DNA of 64,000 nt, taken from assembly GCA_013398175.1 (NCBI GenBank), contig VZRZ01006842.1:190066-254065 (forward strand), written 5' to 3'. Numbering within the stretch: the stretch's first letter is position 1; each line of letters begins with the position of its first letter. Position numbers and translations under genes: made by a program. The notes under the pieces were generated by a model. That model saw only the letters and a program-made list of their open reading frames with translations. It was not told the DNA's origin and made no database searches. The DNA comes from Climacteris rufus. Its lineage: Eukaryota > Chordata > Aves > Passeriformes > Climacteridae. Positions 1 to 11,565 of this stretch are shown piece after piece.

Positions 1-1566
1 AAGTGAAATAATCACCGAGAGCTTGTTTACATAATATGATTGACAAACAGCTCAGCACAATTACTCACATACTGTGAAAAAATTCTTGGGGAAAAGCATA
101 ACTGAAGGGATTACTTTGTTTGCTGGAGCTCTAGCAGTGTTCTAACAACAACAGTGTGTGTACAACAGGGAATACTTTATATAATGATGAGTGTTTGTTA
201 AATGTCAGGTTTTGTTCCAGATGGCTTTTGGAATCACAATCCTGGTAGACCACTGAATTTGAATTCTATAGATTGAGATATCTTTGATACTTGCTCAGGA
301 TAATTGTGCTTATTTGTAGTTGGAGTCTGTAGGCTAGAGCCATACCTGGGGAAGTAAAACAACATTCATGCAGAGCTGGAGTAAAGCAGGGTGAGGAGGG
401 CACACCAAGCCTATCAGTGTAGTGTCTGTCATGTGAAGCTTCAAGGGTCATCTCAGTTTGAACAGGGTACTGAGTAAGGTAGATGTCATCTCAGCTCCTT
501 TCTGTAAATTCCTCCCTGAAAGACAGTACTCGCTAACATTTAGGTATGACTGTAACAGGTAGGAATGTTGCTGGCTTGGTACTACTCTCTTCTGCATGGT
601 GTAGAGTCCTTTTTTCTTTGAATGTAGTCAGCAGAACCAATCCACTAGTGGGCAGCAGGAGCAAGTGGGGCAAATAAGTGACTCTCCTGTTTACTCCTAT
701 ATCATCACTCCTATATTCATCACTGTTTACCCAATGCTTTACAGAAAAACAGTTCAGCCAGAATGTTATGCACATCTTCTTCCACTCATGGTGCAAGAGA
801 AACTGATATGATATATTTATATTCTGATTGTTCTACCAAAACATTTTAAATAGTAGAATGATTGATAAGTAGCAATGATTTTTTTCTTCATGCTGTACCT
901 TCATAAAAAGAATATGAATATTTTAGTATTATCTGTAACATTATCTGTTCCACAGTCTTCAACACCTCTGCAGTTTTGACCTGAGGAGAGAGACTAAAAA
1001 AGATGCTGTGTTTGTGTGCCCATGCCCACGCTTGTGTATGTCTATGTGCATGTATGTGCTGGTACATATTTAAAATGTCAAGATGTTACATGCTCAGCAT
1101 TGCTGCATACTTTCCACTGTCTGGTTTTTACCTTAGATCTGTGAAACAATTTGTTTTAAGAGTGATAAATTCTAGGGAAGCCATCACATTCTTTACACAA
1201 AGGCAAAAAATAAAGTTTTAAAACAGATATTAAGTTACTGTGGTACAGTTGGAGCCATACCTCTTAAGTACCTTATATCCTTCTTTGCCTATTCTATTTT
1301 GCAGACTGTTGTTATTTTTTTTGCAGTACTTGATGCTAATAATGTTCAGATACTTTTCCTTTTCCTCTGCACTGATTATCTTATTTCACTACCTGAAAAT
1401 TGGAGTAAGATTTCTTCATCTGGACTTGTCAGAGCTTGACATTTTTCAGGAAAACTGATGGTCAAGTCTGAAGACACTACTTTTCTGAAGACGCTGCTTT
1501 TCTACTCTCACCGTCATATGAGGAACTTTTCTTAGTCTGTCTCAGAGCAAAAGTAATTGTCAAATA
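1..1566. other. Noncoding AT-rich DNA
   Basis: No gene, RNA or recognisable transposon is visible. Open frames here are short, overlap on both strands and show no family motif. The only structure is a TG-rich tract near 1006-1060. The stretch ends at the target-site duplication of the first solo LTR. Confidence 0.6.
1006..1060. repeat. TG-rich low-complexity tract
   Basis: Alternating TG steps are broken by C and A (TGTGTTTGTGTG, then TGTATG and TGTGCATGTATG). This is an imperfect, ageing TG/TATG microsatellite. The short open frame crossing it is a by-product of the repeat. Confidence 0.6.
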
Positions 1567-1728
1567 AAATCTTGTAGCAGCCTGGAGCCTGGCGGCCCAG
1601 GGCTGCTTGTGAGAGAGCCTTCTTTCCCATGTAAGTTATGAAAAACAGTAAGATAAGCACCTGCTGTTTTCCACAGCTGTTATGGGTCCAGGCATGATAT
1701 GCTTTGATTTGGATGGTGTAGAACCCAG

Positions 1729-1792
1729 CCAATCATACCAGGGGGTGATTGGACACTAGCAAATCATCTACCTGTGTTCCTACTATATAAAA
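1729..1792 (+). promoter_or_regulatory. LTR core promoter (CCAAT and TATA boxes)
   Basis: CCAAT at 1729-1733 lies about 50 bp upstream of TATATAAAA at 1784-1792, a typical U3 spacing for a retroviral promoter. Transcription would run on the plus strand from about 1815. Activity today is unknown. Confidence 0.65.
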
Positions 1793-1804
1793 GGGGAATA
1801 GGAC

Positions 1805-1810
1805 AATAAA
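1805..1810 (+). terminator. LTR poly(A) signal AATAAA
   Basis: AATAAA lies 12 bp after the TATA box inside the ERVK-type LTR, consistent with the short or displaced R region seen in many class II LTRs. It could polyadenylate a read-through host transcript. Confidence 0.6.
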
Positions 1811-2235
1811 CTGGGGCTCTCTGCTCTGCTGCAGACCAAGCTGTGTTGTCATGTCCCTATTTCGCCATAGTGACAAAATCTAGCCTCTGGGGAACAGAAA
1901 ATGAAACCATCTTACGGGAAGTTTCTGGTAGCTGGTCAGCTCTCTGGAGTAAATGGAGTACATATTTCAAGTCAATATCTTGATTATGCTTTTTGTTTTG
2001 GGGTTTTACTTTCTTCCAAAGTAAAAGTGAAGTAATGAACATTTCCCCCCACTTTTCCTATTAACAACCCTTTCCCACAGAGATTCAAAAAAGTATTTTC
2101 TCCAGAGTGTCTGGAAGAAAGTGTCTGTCTCTGCCTTTTATCAATGTGGAACAAATTAATAAAGCAGATCCTTTGGAAATTGATCCCTATTACAATTTTA
2201 GGTTTGCAATTTACTGGTGTGCAGCCTGAGCCCTG

Positions 2236-2344
2236 CAAAAAAAACCAAGATCAAAACCAAAACCAAAACCACCCCACCCAAAAAACAACAACCAAAAAAC
2301 CCCCAAACCCAAATCAAAAATCAAAGCACAAAAACACCCCAACT
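2236..2344. repeat. A/C-rich low-complexity tract
   Basis: Over 100 bases of almost pure A and C on the plus strand, with imperfect AACC, AAAAC and CCCCA units. The lysine-, asparagine- and proline-rich open frame across it is a product of the repeat, not a gene. Confidence 0.85.
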
Positions 2345-3478
2345 CCCTGGTTTCAATCTCAACTGCTGAATCTGCCAGAATTCTTGCTTGTAATTACATG
2401 AATCAAAAGAGGAGTCTGTAACGCAAATCTCCATGTAGGATGAGGCCATTACTCATAATGGGTAGATTTCAAACACGGTAAAAGCCATGAAATGGTAAGT
2501 AGCAATGCCCTGTGCAGTTAGCATGTTGTTTATCACATTGTATGTTAACATAGTATAGCAACTGTATCTCCCAGAAAATAAAGTAACTACAAATAGTTCC
2601 ATTGTCTTAAAACTCATTAGCACTATTCTAATGAGAAAACATCAGATATTTTAAAAGTTTGTTTCACTACAAGAAAATTAAATTTCTGTCATAAAACCAT
2701 AGTAGTAGTAGCAGTAACAGTACTAGTTAAATTATCCAAATACTTTAATATTTAAAAAGGAAGCCCGCATTTAAGTGTGATATTAGTCATAGATGAAGCA
2801 GCTTGTATTACCTTCATTTTATTTAATTAATTCTTGAAATAAAGTTTAGCTCTATTGTAGGTGATCAGACTTTCAGCTTGTCTTTCCAACATGCAAAATT
2901 TTCTCCCCTCTGTTTCTTTTGTTAGCCTTTTTTGCTCCCATTCTAGTCTTTCGTTTCTTGAAATGATAGAGTTCAAAGATCTGATTGCAACACCTAATAA
3001 ATCTTGTGGATCATAGTCCCTTATTTGATATGTCAGTAAATTTTAAGCTGTAAAAGCAAGCTTGCCAGACCTCCAGACAAACATATTTTATTTCTTTTTG
3101 CTAGCATATGAAAATGACAACACAAACACAGTACCTCAAGACCTATCTGTCTCTGTAATAGGGAACACACAGATTTTTATGAACTTGAAGAAAAATGCAG
3201 TTAATTCCTGTTGAACTGCTGATTTCTCATTACACCCCTCCTTTTAAAATAGCTACAGCTAGAGACTTCCTCTGCTTGAAAATACCATGTATCAGTGCAG
3301 AGTAAGTATTTCATCCCGTAACAAGCATAAGTCACCTTCCCTCTGGTGTCAAGAAACAAATGCATCACCTCAGATGTGCACCCAGGGTCATGTCTTTGAA
3401 AGGCAAAACTGTTTGGTGATGTGACAATGGCTCAGGAAAACATTCTGTAGAACCTGCAGCTTTCATGAAGCACAGAGA

Positions 3479-3498
3479 GGGCATTTCAGGGCATTTCA
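3479..3498. repeat. Tandem duplication of a 10-bp unit
   Basis: GGGCATTTCA occurs twice head to tail with no mismatch. It is a minor slippage-type duplication. Confidence 0.8.
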
Positions 3499-3596
3499 GA
3501 AAGAATGTATATTCCAGTAATTCCTAGTTTAATGCCCTCAGTTCACTTTAAGGGCAGCTGAATGAAACTTTCTTTTATCCTTTACAAAAGAAAATG

Positions 3597-3652
3597 AACA
3601 ATCTTAACAGAAATCCTATCGTTCAACAATCTTAACAGAAATCATATAGTTC
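3597..3652. repeat. Tandem duplication of a 28-bp unit
   Basis: Two adjacent 28-bp copies (3597-3624 and 3625-3652) differ at two positions. Both contain AACAATCTTAACAGAAATC. The high identity suggests a fairly recent local duplication. Confidence 0.88.
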
Positions 3653-6535
3653 CAGATTTCCTTTGCGCATCCCAAACAACATTTTCTTGAGAGAAAGCCA
3701 AAATGTCATTTCAAAGCACCGTTAACAAATGTGTAGCCTGAATAAACGTGTTTCTCCATTCAACCACTGGGTCAATAAAACATTTACAAAATTTGGTTCT
3801 AAAAGCAAACTACACACTTCTACAAAGGAAGCTCAGTCCTCATGTAGTTACTAATTTTATTGCTTCAAGGATTTAAATTCACCAGTGGATTTCATGCTAG
3901 TGTAAAATGAAGCATAAGTTCAGTCATAAATAATGATATGTCTAGGTTATTTATATCCTATAATGTCATCAGTTTTTACTTACCACAATCCTGCTATAGC
4001 ATACAGTTGCATTGTGCTGGGGGTGTGAGATGTGCGTGTCATTGTGTCCAGCTGTGGATTACAAGAAATTTTCCAGTGATGGCAAAGAACACTTCAGAAA
4101 AAAGACCCCAAAACAAGCAAACAGATTGCTCCATGACAATATATGGCCTTGCAGTTTTTTGAGAAGTGTTTTGCTAGTTCACTAGAAGTCGTTCATAGCA
4201 CCTTATGAACATGTGGATCACAAGATATATACCATCTTGACTGTTGAAAAATCCTATTTATGACTGGTGTCTGGATGCTAAAATCAAGCCAGAAACAGCT
4301 GAGCATTGAAAACCAGCAGCTACAAATCACATTCAGAAGCAAAGAAAAGTCAGAGTAGTATATCAGACCTTTAGATACATATTTTGACTAGAGGTCTTTC
4401 TTCCAGATCCCTTTTAAATCAGCCTTTTCGTAAGCAGGATTTTCCAGGAAAGGCCATTCAGGTCACCTGGAGTAGGGATAGTCACTTTCAGGTAGAAGGA
4501 TTCATTTATGGGCTTTCACATGGGAATAATAAGGAATAGTCTAAGGAAACAGAACTGGAGTCCTTCACCACATCAGAAAAGAAGATGGGAAGTTAGGGAT
4601 TCCGTGCAAGTAAATATTATATTTTTGAGGGTTTTTTTGGTGAAGGGTAAGAGTCAGTTCCTCATGCATTACTCTGCTGCTGCTTTACTTATGACCCTTC
4701 TATCATTTGCATGCACCATTTCTTTTAACTAAATTTTTGGAGGTTTTTTGTTTGTCTCATTAGTTAGGTTTGGTTTTGCTCGTTCAGTTGTTGTTGAAAG
4801 ACCTTGCTATGCCACTACATGATATCTGAGACACTTCCTCTGTGGTGAAGCTTTTGACTTTTCTTTTCTGTTGTCTAGTTAAAACTTCTGGGTTTCAAGA
4901 ACCTTGTATACTATCAGGAAACACAAGTTGTGGGTGAATACAGATTTAACAGACCTGAAGTTCTATGCAGCTAATCTGAATCTATGCTAAACTAGAAAAT
5001 GCAGGCAACACTGCAAGCAACACATTTACTGCTTAACAACAGAGTCAGGCTTTCAGCACTTCTGAAGTTGTCATAATAATGCTGACTTCATGCCATTAAA
5101 GGGTCTGTTCAGTAATGACATGCTAAGGCTGTGAAGAAAGTAACACTTTCCTACAAGTTCTGATTCCATCAGGACCACTGCTAGTGTTACCTGTTAAAAC
5201 CCATGGAAGAATTTTGAATCCAATCTTGAAATTGCATATTAATGTATTACAATATTGTATTTTACATGGGGATAAAAGCAATAAATGCTTCTTCTTAAAG
5301 GATTTTCTGCTTACGTTTCATGATTCAAATGTTTATGTTTGTTTATATTTCCTCTTGTCTTGCCTGCAATTGACTTTTAGTGAACTAGTGAGAAATATGG
5401 ACTGTATGCCAGATCCTTCGCTACATTAATGCCCTTTCTAAAAGGATATTTTTCCAGTGACAGAGACAGATCATTGATAAAGAAACCTTGTTATACTGTC
5501 TGTATGTTTGTAGCAAGCCTAATTTGTGCCTTCTTTAGCAAATTGCTTTCCTATATGTGGATTCCTCAAAGGTAACATATAAAAATAAACAAGTCTTAAA
5601 AATAACTCTTAGCAAAACTGGGGATCTTGCTTAGTTGCATTTTCAAGAGGTATTTCCTAATATAATGACAATTCATACATGACTCAGATCAACAGTACTT
5701 TCAGTCACTTACTGAGGAACTGCAGAATTCTGGATCCTGTGCTTTAGTGGGGGGGAAAGGAGAACAATTTCTCCTTCACCTTACAAGTATTCATTTCTTA
5801 GTGACAGTTTGAATTATGTCAGATTTTGTCACTGAAAACCAACAGAAGAAATATTGGTAACATAAGTCTGTGGGTTGGGAGTGGAGAAATAACCAGTATA
5901 AGTCTCAGTAAATGTTCTTCATAAAATATACCAAAAACCAGAAGAGGGGCTTCACTTTAATTACTTTTTCCTTCAGATTTCCTCCACTGAATTATGAATT
6001 TCATACATGAGACTTAAAAATAAAAAGTGTCTTACTTCTCCAGAGAAAACAGCAAACTATCTCATAAAATGAGCTGTTGGATTTGTGGAATTGCCTCCTT
6101 TGTTGTCATGGAAATTAAAGTTGTGAAAAACGGAATGAAAGAAGCTGATGATGTCTCCCGTAATTTTTCTATAATTCTTGGAGTTGGTAATGTTCCTTAA
6201 CACAGGTAATTGTTTGTAAATACTTTGGAGCAAATGATGGAAGAATATGAAGTTTTATTGAAGAGTATCTGAATATTTATATGGATAACTGCAGCATAAC
6301 AATGTTTCTTAATAGCCTGAAGATGAATATTAAAAAATCATAATCCCAGTAAAGGGACTCAAAATTTATCAGTGAAAGCAGTAAGAACAGAATTTGATCC
6401 AAGTGATGAGGAATTATTGCTCTTGGGAATTTCCACCACTGGGAATTAATCTCTTTCTAAAGGTTACTGACAGGTATTCTAGGACTACAATGTTCTTCAA
6501 CTGTTATTTTCACAAGGTTAGTATACAAGACTCTT

Positions 6536-6552
6536 AAAAAAAAAAAAAAAAA
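6536..6552. repeat. Poly(A) tract, 17 bases
   Basis: Uninterrupted run of 17 A. It could be the tail of an old retrocopy, but no coding remnant is visible upstream, so it is called only as a homopolymer. Confidence 0.8.
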
Positions 6553-7168
6553 GGCAATGCACTGTGTTCCATGTCCTACAACAAGAATTGCCTGAACAAA
6601 ATCAAGCAAGTATTTTGTTTAAAAGAGCTGTCTTGTGGGATCAGTCCAGTAAAAGCTTCTGTCTGGGTCAATTGATTTAGCCAGTTTATATATATATGGT
6701 CTTCATTATGTCTGTAAGTGGGTTCTGAAAAAAATCCCGAACCCTCAAGGTTCATCAACATGGGTGTGTTACTTTGGTAATCAACTAGATCAACTTCTAT
6801 TAAGAAGTTAATAACTTATATCATCTTATACCAACTTATTTGGGAAGCAGCCAAATCAGGGCAACTTTGCACCTGAAATGTTGAGCATCAACTCAAATCC
6901 TAACTCTGTTTTATCTTTTCTTATTGATTTTACAAGTAATTACTGTGTTGTGTTGGCCACAGGAAACTTTACAAACAAATATTGGACATCCCAGATCTGG
7001 TTCCTTCAATGGAAACCAGCCCCCAATCATCACAGGTGTCTCAACAACAACAAAAATCAGTGAAATCCAGTTTAGTTTATTATTTAATAATGTTGAAGGT
7101 TTTGGACTTTATCCATGGATTCTTTACAATTATTCTAAGATCTACTACTTCAATAGATAACTAAAGAT

Positions 7169-7237
7169 AAAAAACAAAACAAAACAAAGCAAAGAAAACA
7201 AAACAAAACCAAAACCAACAAACAAACAAACAAAACC
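7169..7237. repeat. (AAAAC)n/(AAAC)n simple repeat
   Basis: About 70 bases of AAAAC, AAAGC, AACC and AAAC units with almost no T. Open frames crossing it on the minus strand are artefacts of the repeat. Confidence 0.85.
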
Positions 7238-7444
7238 AGAAAGAGAATGAAGTCCAGGCATAAGCATCATCTTTCTGAAGTTGGTAATGACAGTTCTTTC
7301 AGCCATGTCTTTCAAAAAATTTAATGTCATACATTTTCACTCTCTTACAAAACAATACAGCTGTGGTAGTATTTAAAAATCAGTCATGACAAACCCAACA
7401 TTTTACAACATACCAGCATACCACCCTTTCTCCCTAGTAAATTA

Positions 7445-7555
7445 ATGGTTAGAGCACTGGATGTATAGCTAACATCTTGGATCAATCCTCTTCCACTTCT
7501 AATGATTCAAATTTAAACTAAGATACATTCTGTACAAGTCATTTACCACCTTGTT
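7445..7555 (+). repeat. Decayed MIR-like SINE
   Basis: The segment starts ATGGTTAGAGCACTGG, the characteristic start of the tRNA-derived head of MIR and related amniote SINEs. It continues through a decayed TTGGATCAATCCTC (where the family has TGGGTTCNAATCC), then CCACTTCTAA and ACAAGTCATTTACCACCTT (family: GCAAGTCACTTAACCTCT). The order and spacing of these four blocks fit a plus-strand copy. Between blocks it is heavily diverged, so this is an ancient insertion. Confidence 0.6.
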
Positions 7556-7559
7556 TAAA

Positions 7560-10080
7560 GGCTGAGAAAAAAACCACATTTTCTGTTGAAGCTGTGCATC
7601 CTGCAGTAATTAACTTAATAGTGAAAGTGTTTGGGTTGAGTGTTTGGGTGTTTCCATGTGAATAAGCAATCAAGATTTTTACCCTACTCCTATGACTGAT
7701 GGCTTTTTTCATTGAAAAGGTTTTGCATATATGGCAGAAGCATTTCTGAGAGGAGGACTAGTGACAAGGCATGTTTCTCTTTTCTGGTTGCTGTGCTAGG
7801 GTCTGTGCCTTCTGCCTCCTGGTTAGTCTGGGAACCTGTCTGGTGACTGTGCTGGCATTTTTGCACCAGTCATCTCAGGTGTCCAACTCATCCCAGCAAC
7901 TCTATAAGCAAAGTGTTTAATTCAAAAGTTCTTTTAATTAATTTTCAGACATCAAAGAATTATTATAGTACTTAACATAACATCTGTTTAATGCACCCAA
8001 ATATTTTGTTTCATATGAACCCTATTTTTTCACTGTTATGTGATTATATTAATATTATATTTCACTGCTACTGTTCACGAAGTTACTCTTAGAAAAACCT
8101 ATAACTTGTGAGTTGCTCATGTACTATATTAATTAGTGTTGTAAAAATGAAGTAGATGAGAATAGATAGAACAATAAAATAAAAGGCATAATTTCAATTT
8201 CTGAATCTTAAAAACTTTCATATACAAAAAATCCATTAAAAGGTATTCTGATGCAGTCTACAAGAATAGTATTTCATATAAAAATACAGATGGTAGCATT
8301 ACCAGAAAAAATGTAAGAGCAATAGTGCAAAAATGAAATTATTCCATTCTTTTTTTATAAAAAAGATGCCAAGCGCAAAAAATGAATTAATATTAAGAAG
8401 GGTTTTGTGTCAGTGTCAGATGTCAGCATTTTTCTTTCTAAGGTCCTTCAACTTCACTTTGCTTTTGTTCAGAATGGTTCATCTTGATTCAACTTATGTT
8501 CAACTTTATTCTGTCATTGAAACCTAAAGCCAGAATTACTCAAAGGACAAGTTTGAGAGCTTTCCCTAAATCATGCCTTTCAAGGTGTCCTTGTTTAATC
8601 ACATTGCTTTTCCAGAACCATCTCTTGGATTTCTGTAGGTAAGAGTTTCAGATGCAAGTTTTCTCTGTTTGTCTTCTCTGTTAAGCATTCTGTCTTTATA
8701 GAAGTAGATAAAAACTAGAAAACATGACTTTAACAGTCCATAAGGGCACACATTCCAGAAAACAAATAAAAATAACTTTACAGGGTTCTTTTTATAGCTG
8801 TTTTTGTGACCTGACCTCTTTGAGGTTATATCTTCAGTGATATAGGATCAAAATCTCAAGACACATGTAGCAAACAATGACATTTTTCAAGACAGGTATA
8901 ATTTTGTTACAGTGAAAGGAAAAAAAATCCTCTAGCCTTGCATTTGAATGTGTTTTTTTCATTATAAAAGCAAAGAAACAGGGTTTTGCTTGACCAAGGA
9001 AGAATGAAGACTGAGAAGTGCTAACTTAGGTTATATCCTTCGTATAATTTGCATTTTTCAGACTATTTTTTAAAGTAGCAGATTTTAAAATTCAAATTTT
9101 AAAATTTTTACCTTAGGCTTATCCACTAACCAAAATGTGTATGATATATGACCAGATAAAGCTCCTTTTTACAGAATAATAATAACATGAATATTGATAA
9201 TTTAATAACCAAAAATTGAATGGAATAGAAATAATGTATTTTTTAGGGATAAAAGGAACAAGGGAGCTTTTAAACATTAACATGTTTGTTTGAAAATTTT
9301 TAAGCACAACACTAAAATATAATCCACACAAGGCTAGGCTTCTTCTACTCTCCCATGTTTCTTGTCTCATTGACATAACTGTTTCCACTATTCTGAAATG
9401 AAATTAAATTAAACATCTATTAATACATAAACATATTTTGGCAATCTCAGCATATCTCAGATACAGAGATACAGATACAGAGGAAGCTACATTTAACCAC
9501 TGGAACATTTTACAAATGCACATTCTCCGCTACTGTAAGTTTCCACGAGGATCCCTCAAAGAATTCTTAGCCCCATATCTAATATATTTGTCAATACCTG
9601 TGATTCTGATTAATTGCTAATTAACATTTTGAATCCAAGGTTGGGTGTTTTTCTAAAATGTAAGCTCTTGTCCCAGTATGAGTATGAGATATGAAGGAAA
9701 ATGTAATTAAATCCTGTGGACTGTTGCTGCCATTCTGAAAAATGGAAGGGATTAATCTCATCCAACTTTGAATTTCTTAAGTTTAGGCACCTCATTTAAT
9801 TGTTTAGAATCCATCTATATCCCATGAAGAAAATAGGTAGCCCTAGAGATGGAGGCCTCCTGCTTTAAGCTCTCTAAGGCAGGACAGAGAGTGTGGTGAT
9901 AGCTCGATGAACAGTATTAAGTAGATGATGCCTAACATTTTATTAGCAAAATTAAGGACAACAAGCCCCATTTTGTGATTAAGTTCTCATCACCATTGTT
10001 TTTCAACACCAGGAAATTCAGATTCTTTATGGTCCCTTTCTGTGCTACAACCCATCAGTAGCACTGGTACTTTACCAAGA
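7560..10080. other. Noncoding AT-rich DNA
   Basis: About 2.5 kb with no gene, RNA or repeat that I recognise. Near 9084-9112 there is a run of TTTTAAAA palindromes, an expected product of the base composition. Confidence 0.55.
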
Positions 10081-10086
10081 TCCATA

Positions 10087-10101
10087 GCTCCCATCTGCTG
10101 G
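10087..10101 (-). promoter_or_regulatory. CTCF-like binding motif
   Basis: On the minus strand the 15-mer CCAGCAGATGGGAGC fits the CTCF core CCASYAGRKGGCRSY at 14 of 15 positions; the mismatch is C to G at position 12. CTCF is a zinc-finger insulator and loop-anchor protein. The motif was found by eye and occupancy is unknown. Confidence 0.35.
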
Positions 10102-10817
10102 TGCTGCTCCCAGCTCTACCTTTGCGGTGGCTTGTGGGGCCAAGCCTGCCTCTGCTTGGTGCCGAGAGAGAACCTCACTGGCTCGAAGGAGCAACTTGCT
10201 GCGTAGTGGGGTGGGAGAACACAAATTCATCTTCTAAGCAGATACTTGTAATCCCTAAGGGGAGAAATTATAGAAAGGCCAAGAGAAAACTTGAGGAACA
10301 AAAAGACTCAAGGGAAATGAAGAAACAGGAAAAGGATAGGTGTAGCAGAAGAAACAAAATGTTGGACTTATTTGTTTATGCATAAAACTAAGGTGATATA
10401 CAAAGAACCACAAAGGAAGAGGCTGTTGGAACAAAGGAAGAGGCATAATTCAGATTTTATGATGGACTTGCGTTGTCTTTGAACAGCCAGGCTCATGAAT
10501 AGTTAAACTGAATTTCTTGAATAACCTATAGAGTGACATTTGTTTCCATAAATTATTCACCGAATACCTACAAATAACAAACTCATTCATTGTAACTGGC
10601 TTTCAAGCAAAAAATGGTGATTTTTTCAATACATTATTCAAACAGCTGGAGTTCATATATGTTTTTGTGCATGCCAGCCACAAATACACTTGAGGTGTTA
10701 TTAGATGGCAAGTGTGATAAACTGGGCATTTTCTTTGAATCAAATGCTATTGATTGTGAGCTCAGAGAGCCATTGTCTGCTGGAAACGTGAAGTATTTGC
10801 GCCTCTGCCAGTTCCTT

Positions 10818-10830
10818 GTTGCTGAGCAAC
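10818..10830. promoter_or_regulatory. RFX X-box motif
   Basis: GTTGCTGAGCAAC is a perfect 5-bp inverted repeat with a 3-bp spacer. It fits the X-box bound by RFX winged-helix factors, which control ciliary and MHC class II genes. Two further X-boxes occur at 21299-21311 and 60456-60469. Function here is unproven. Confidence 0.5.
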
Positions 10831-10994
10831 GGCATTTGTCCCTTCCAGTTTCTTGCATGTATATAGCTTGTACATATGGATTAAATGGAATGTGTAACAA
10901 AAACTATCTTAACTATTTAATGACTATATAAAATATCTCCTCTGCTTAAAAAGTAAGAGATGCCAAGCAGTAGATTTTCCTGTTTTTCCTACAC

Positions 10995-11565
10995 AGTTTG
11001 GGTTAGAGAGAGGACACAGCTGCCAGGGACCAGCCAGAGCAGGTCCAGGGAGCAAGGAGCCCAGTGGTCCCTAGTGCTGGCCGGGCAGGGGCCTGGAGAT
11101 GGCACTCAGCCCCACACCGAGAGGGGCACTGGGACAAGCTGGGGGACTTGGCCAGGCGCAGCTGTGGGTTCAGGTCATGGTGAAGGGGTGGGTCCAAGGC
11201 CCAGCCACAACATTAGTCCAGGGACACACACAGCCCCAGGAGGCTGGGCAAGGCCATGGGGTGGTAGGGGGCTGAGGCCAGGCTGGACATGAGGCCACTG
11301 GTGAGCCCAGTGCAGTGGCACCCCAAGGCGGGGCTGTGTGAGGCTGAAGGAGGACCCTCTGTGCTATAGAATCACTGCAGGATGGGATGATGGCCCTGGG
11401 AGGCTGCCATGGGGTCCTGGGACTGTGGGCAGGGTGCGGGAAACCCAGAGGAACTGATATTGGGCCATGGGCAGGTTTTGGGGAGCCCCAGGATTCTGAC
11501 ATGAAGCACCATGGGCAGGTTAGGGGAGCCCTGATCCCCCCAGGACTCTGACAGTGGTGTTGGTA
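10995..11565. repeat. GC-rich block of unknown origin
   Basis: About 570 bp of markedly GC-rich sequence within AT-rich DNA, with abrupt edges, rich in GGGG, CCAGG and GGCTG words and poor in CpG. Its end carries a degenerate internal duplication: CCATGGGCAGGT at 11465 and 11509, followed by CAGGATTCTGAC at 11489 and CAGGACTCTGAC at 11541. Open frames of 110 and 138 codons run on opposite strands, as expected when GC content suppresses stop codons; neither resembles a protein I know. It may be a decayed minisatellite or an unrecognised transposon piece. Confidence 0.5.

Larger units (their letters stand above)
1573..1875 (+). mobile_element. Solo LTR, ERVK type
   Basis: A 303-bp long terminal repeat of an endogenous retrovirus. 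It begins TGTAGC and ends GTGACA, and is flanked by identical 6-bp direct repeats AAATCT (1567-1572 and 1876-1881). Six-bp duplications are typical of ERVK (class II) integrations. Read on the plus strand it has an LTR promoter layout: a CCAAT box at 1729-1733, a TATA box (TATATAAAA) at 1784-1792 and a poly(A) signal AATAAA at 1805-1810. No retroviral genes lie beside it, so it is a solo LTR left by recombination between two LTRs. The family name is not assigned. The exact TSD suggests the insertion is not very old. Confidence 0.88.
2345..6535. other. Noncoding AT-rich DNA
   Basis: About 4.2 kb without a recognisable gene, RNA or transposon. Two small tandem duplications (3479-3498 and 3597-3652) are listed separately. 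The short open frames have no motif and unremarkable composition. Confidence 0.55.

Noticed and set aside
6536..6552. Poly(A) run as the tail of a processed pseudogene
   Set aside because: No coding remnant or flanking direct repeat could be found.
9084..9112. TTTTAAAA palindromic run as a hairpin
   Set aside because: It consists of self-complementary AT words, common by chance at this composition, with no unique stem.
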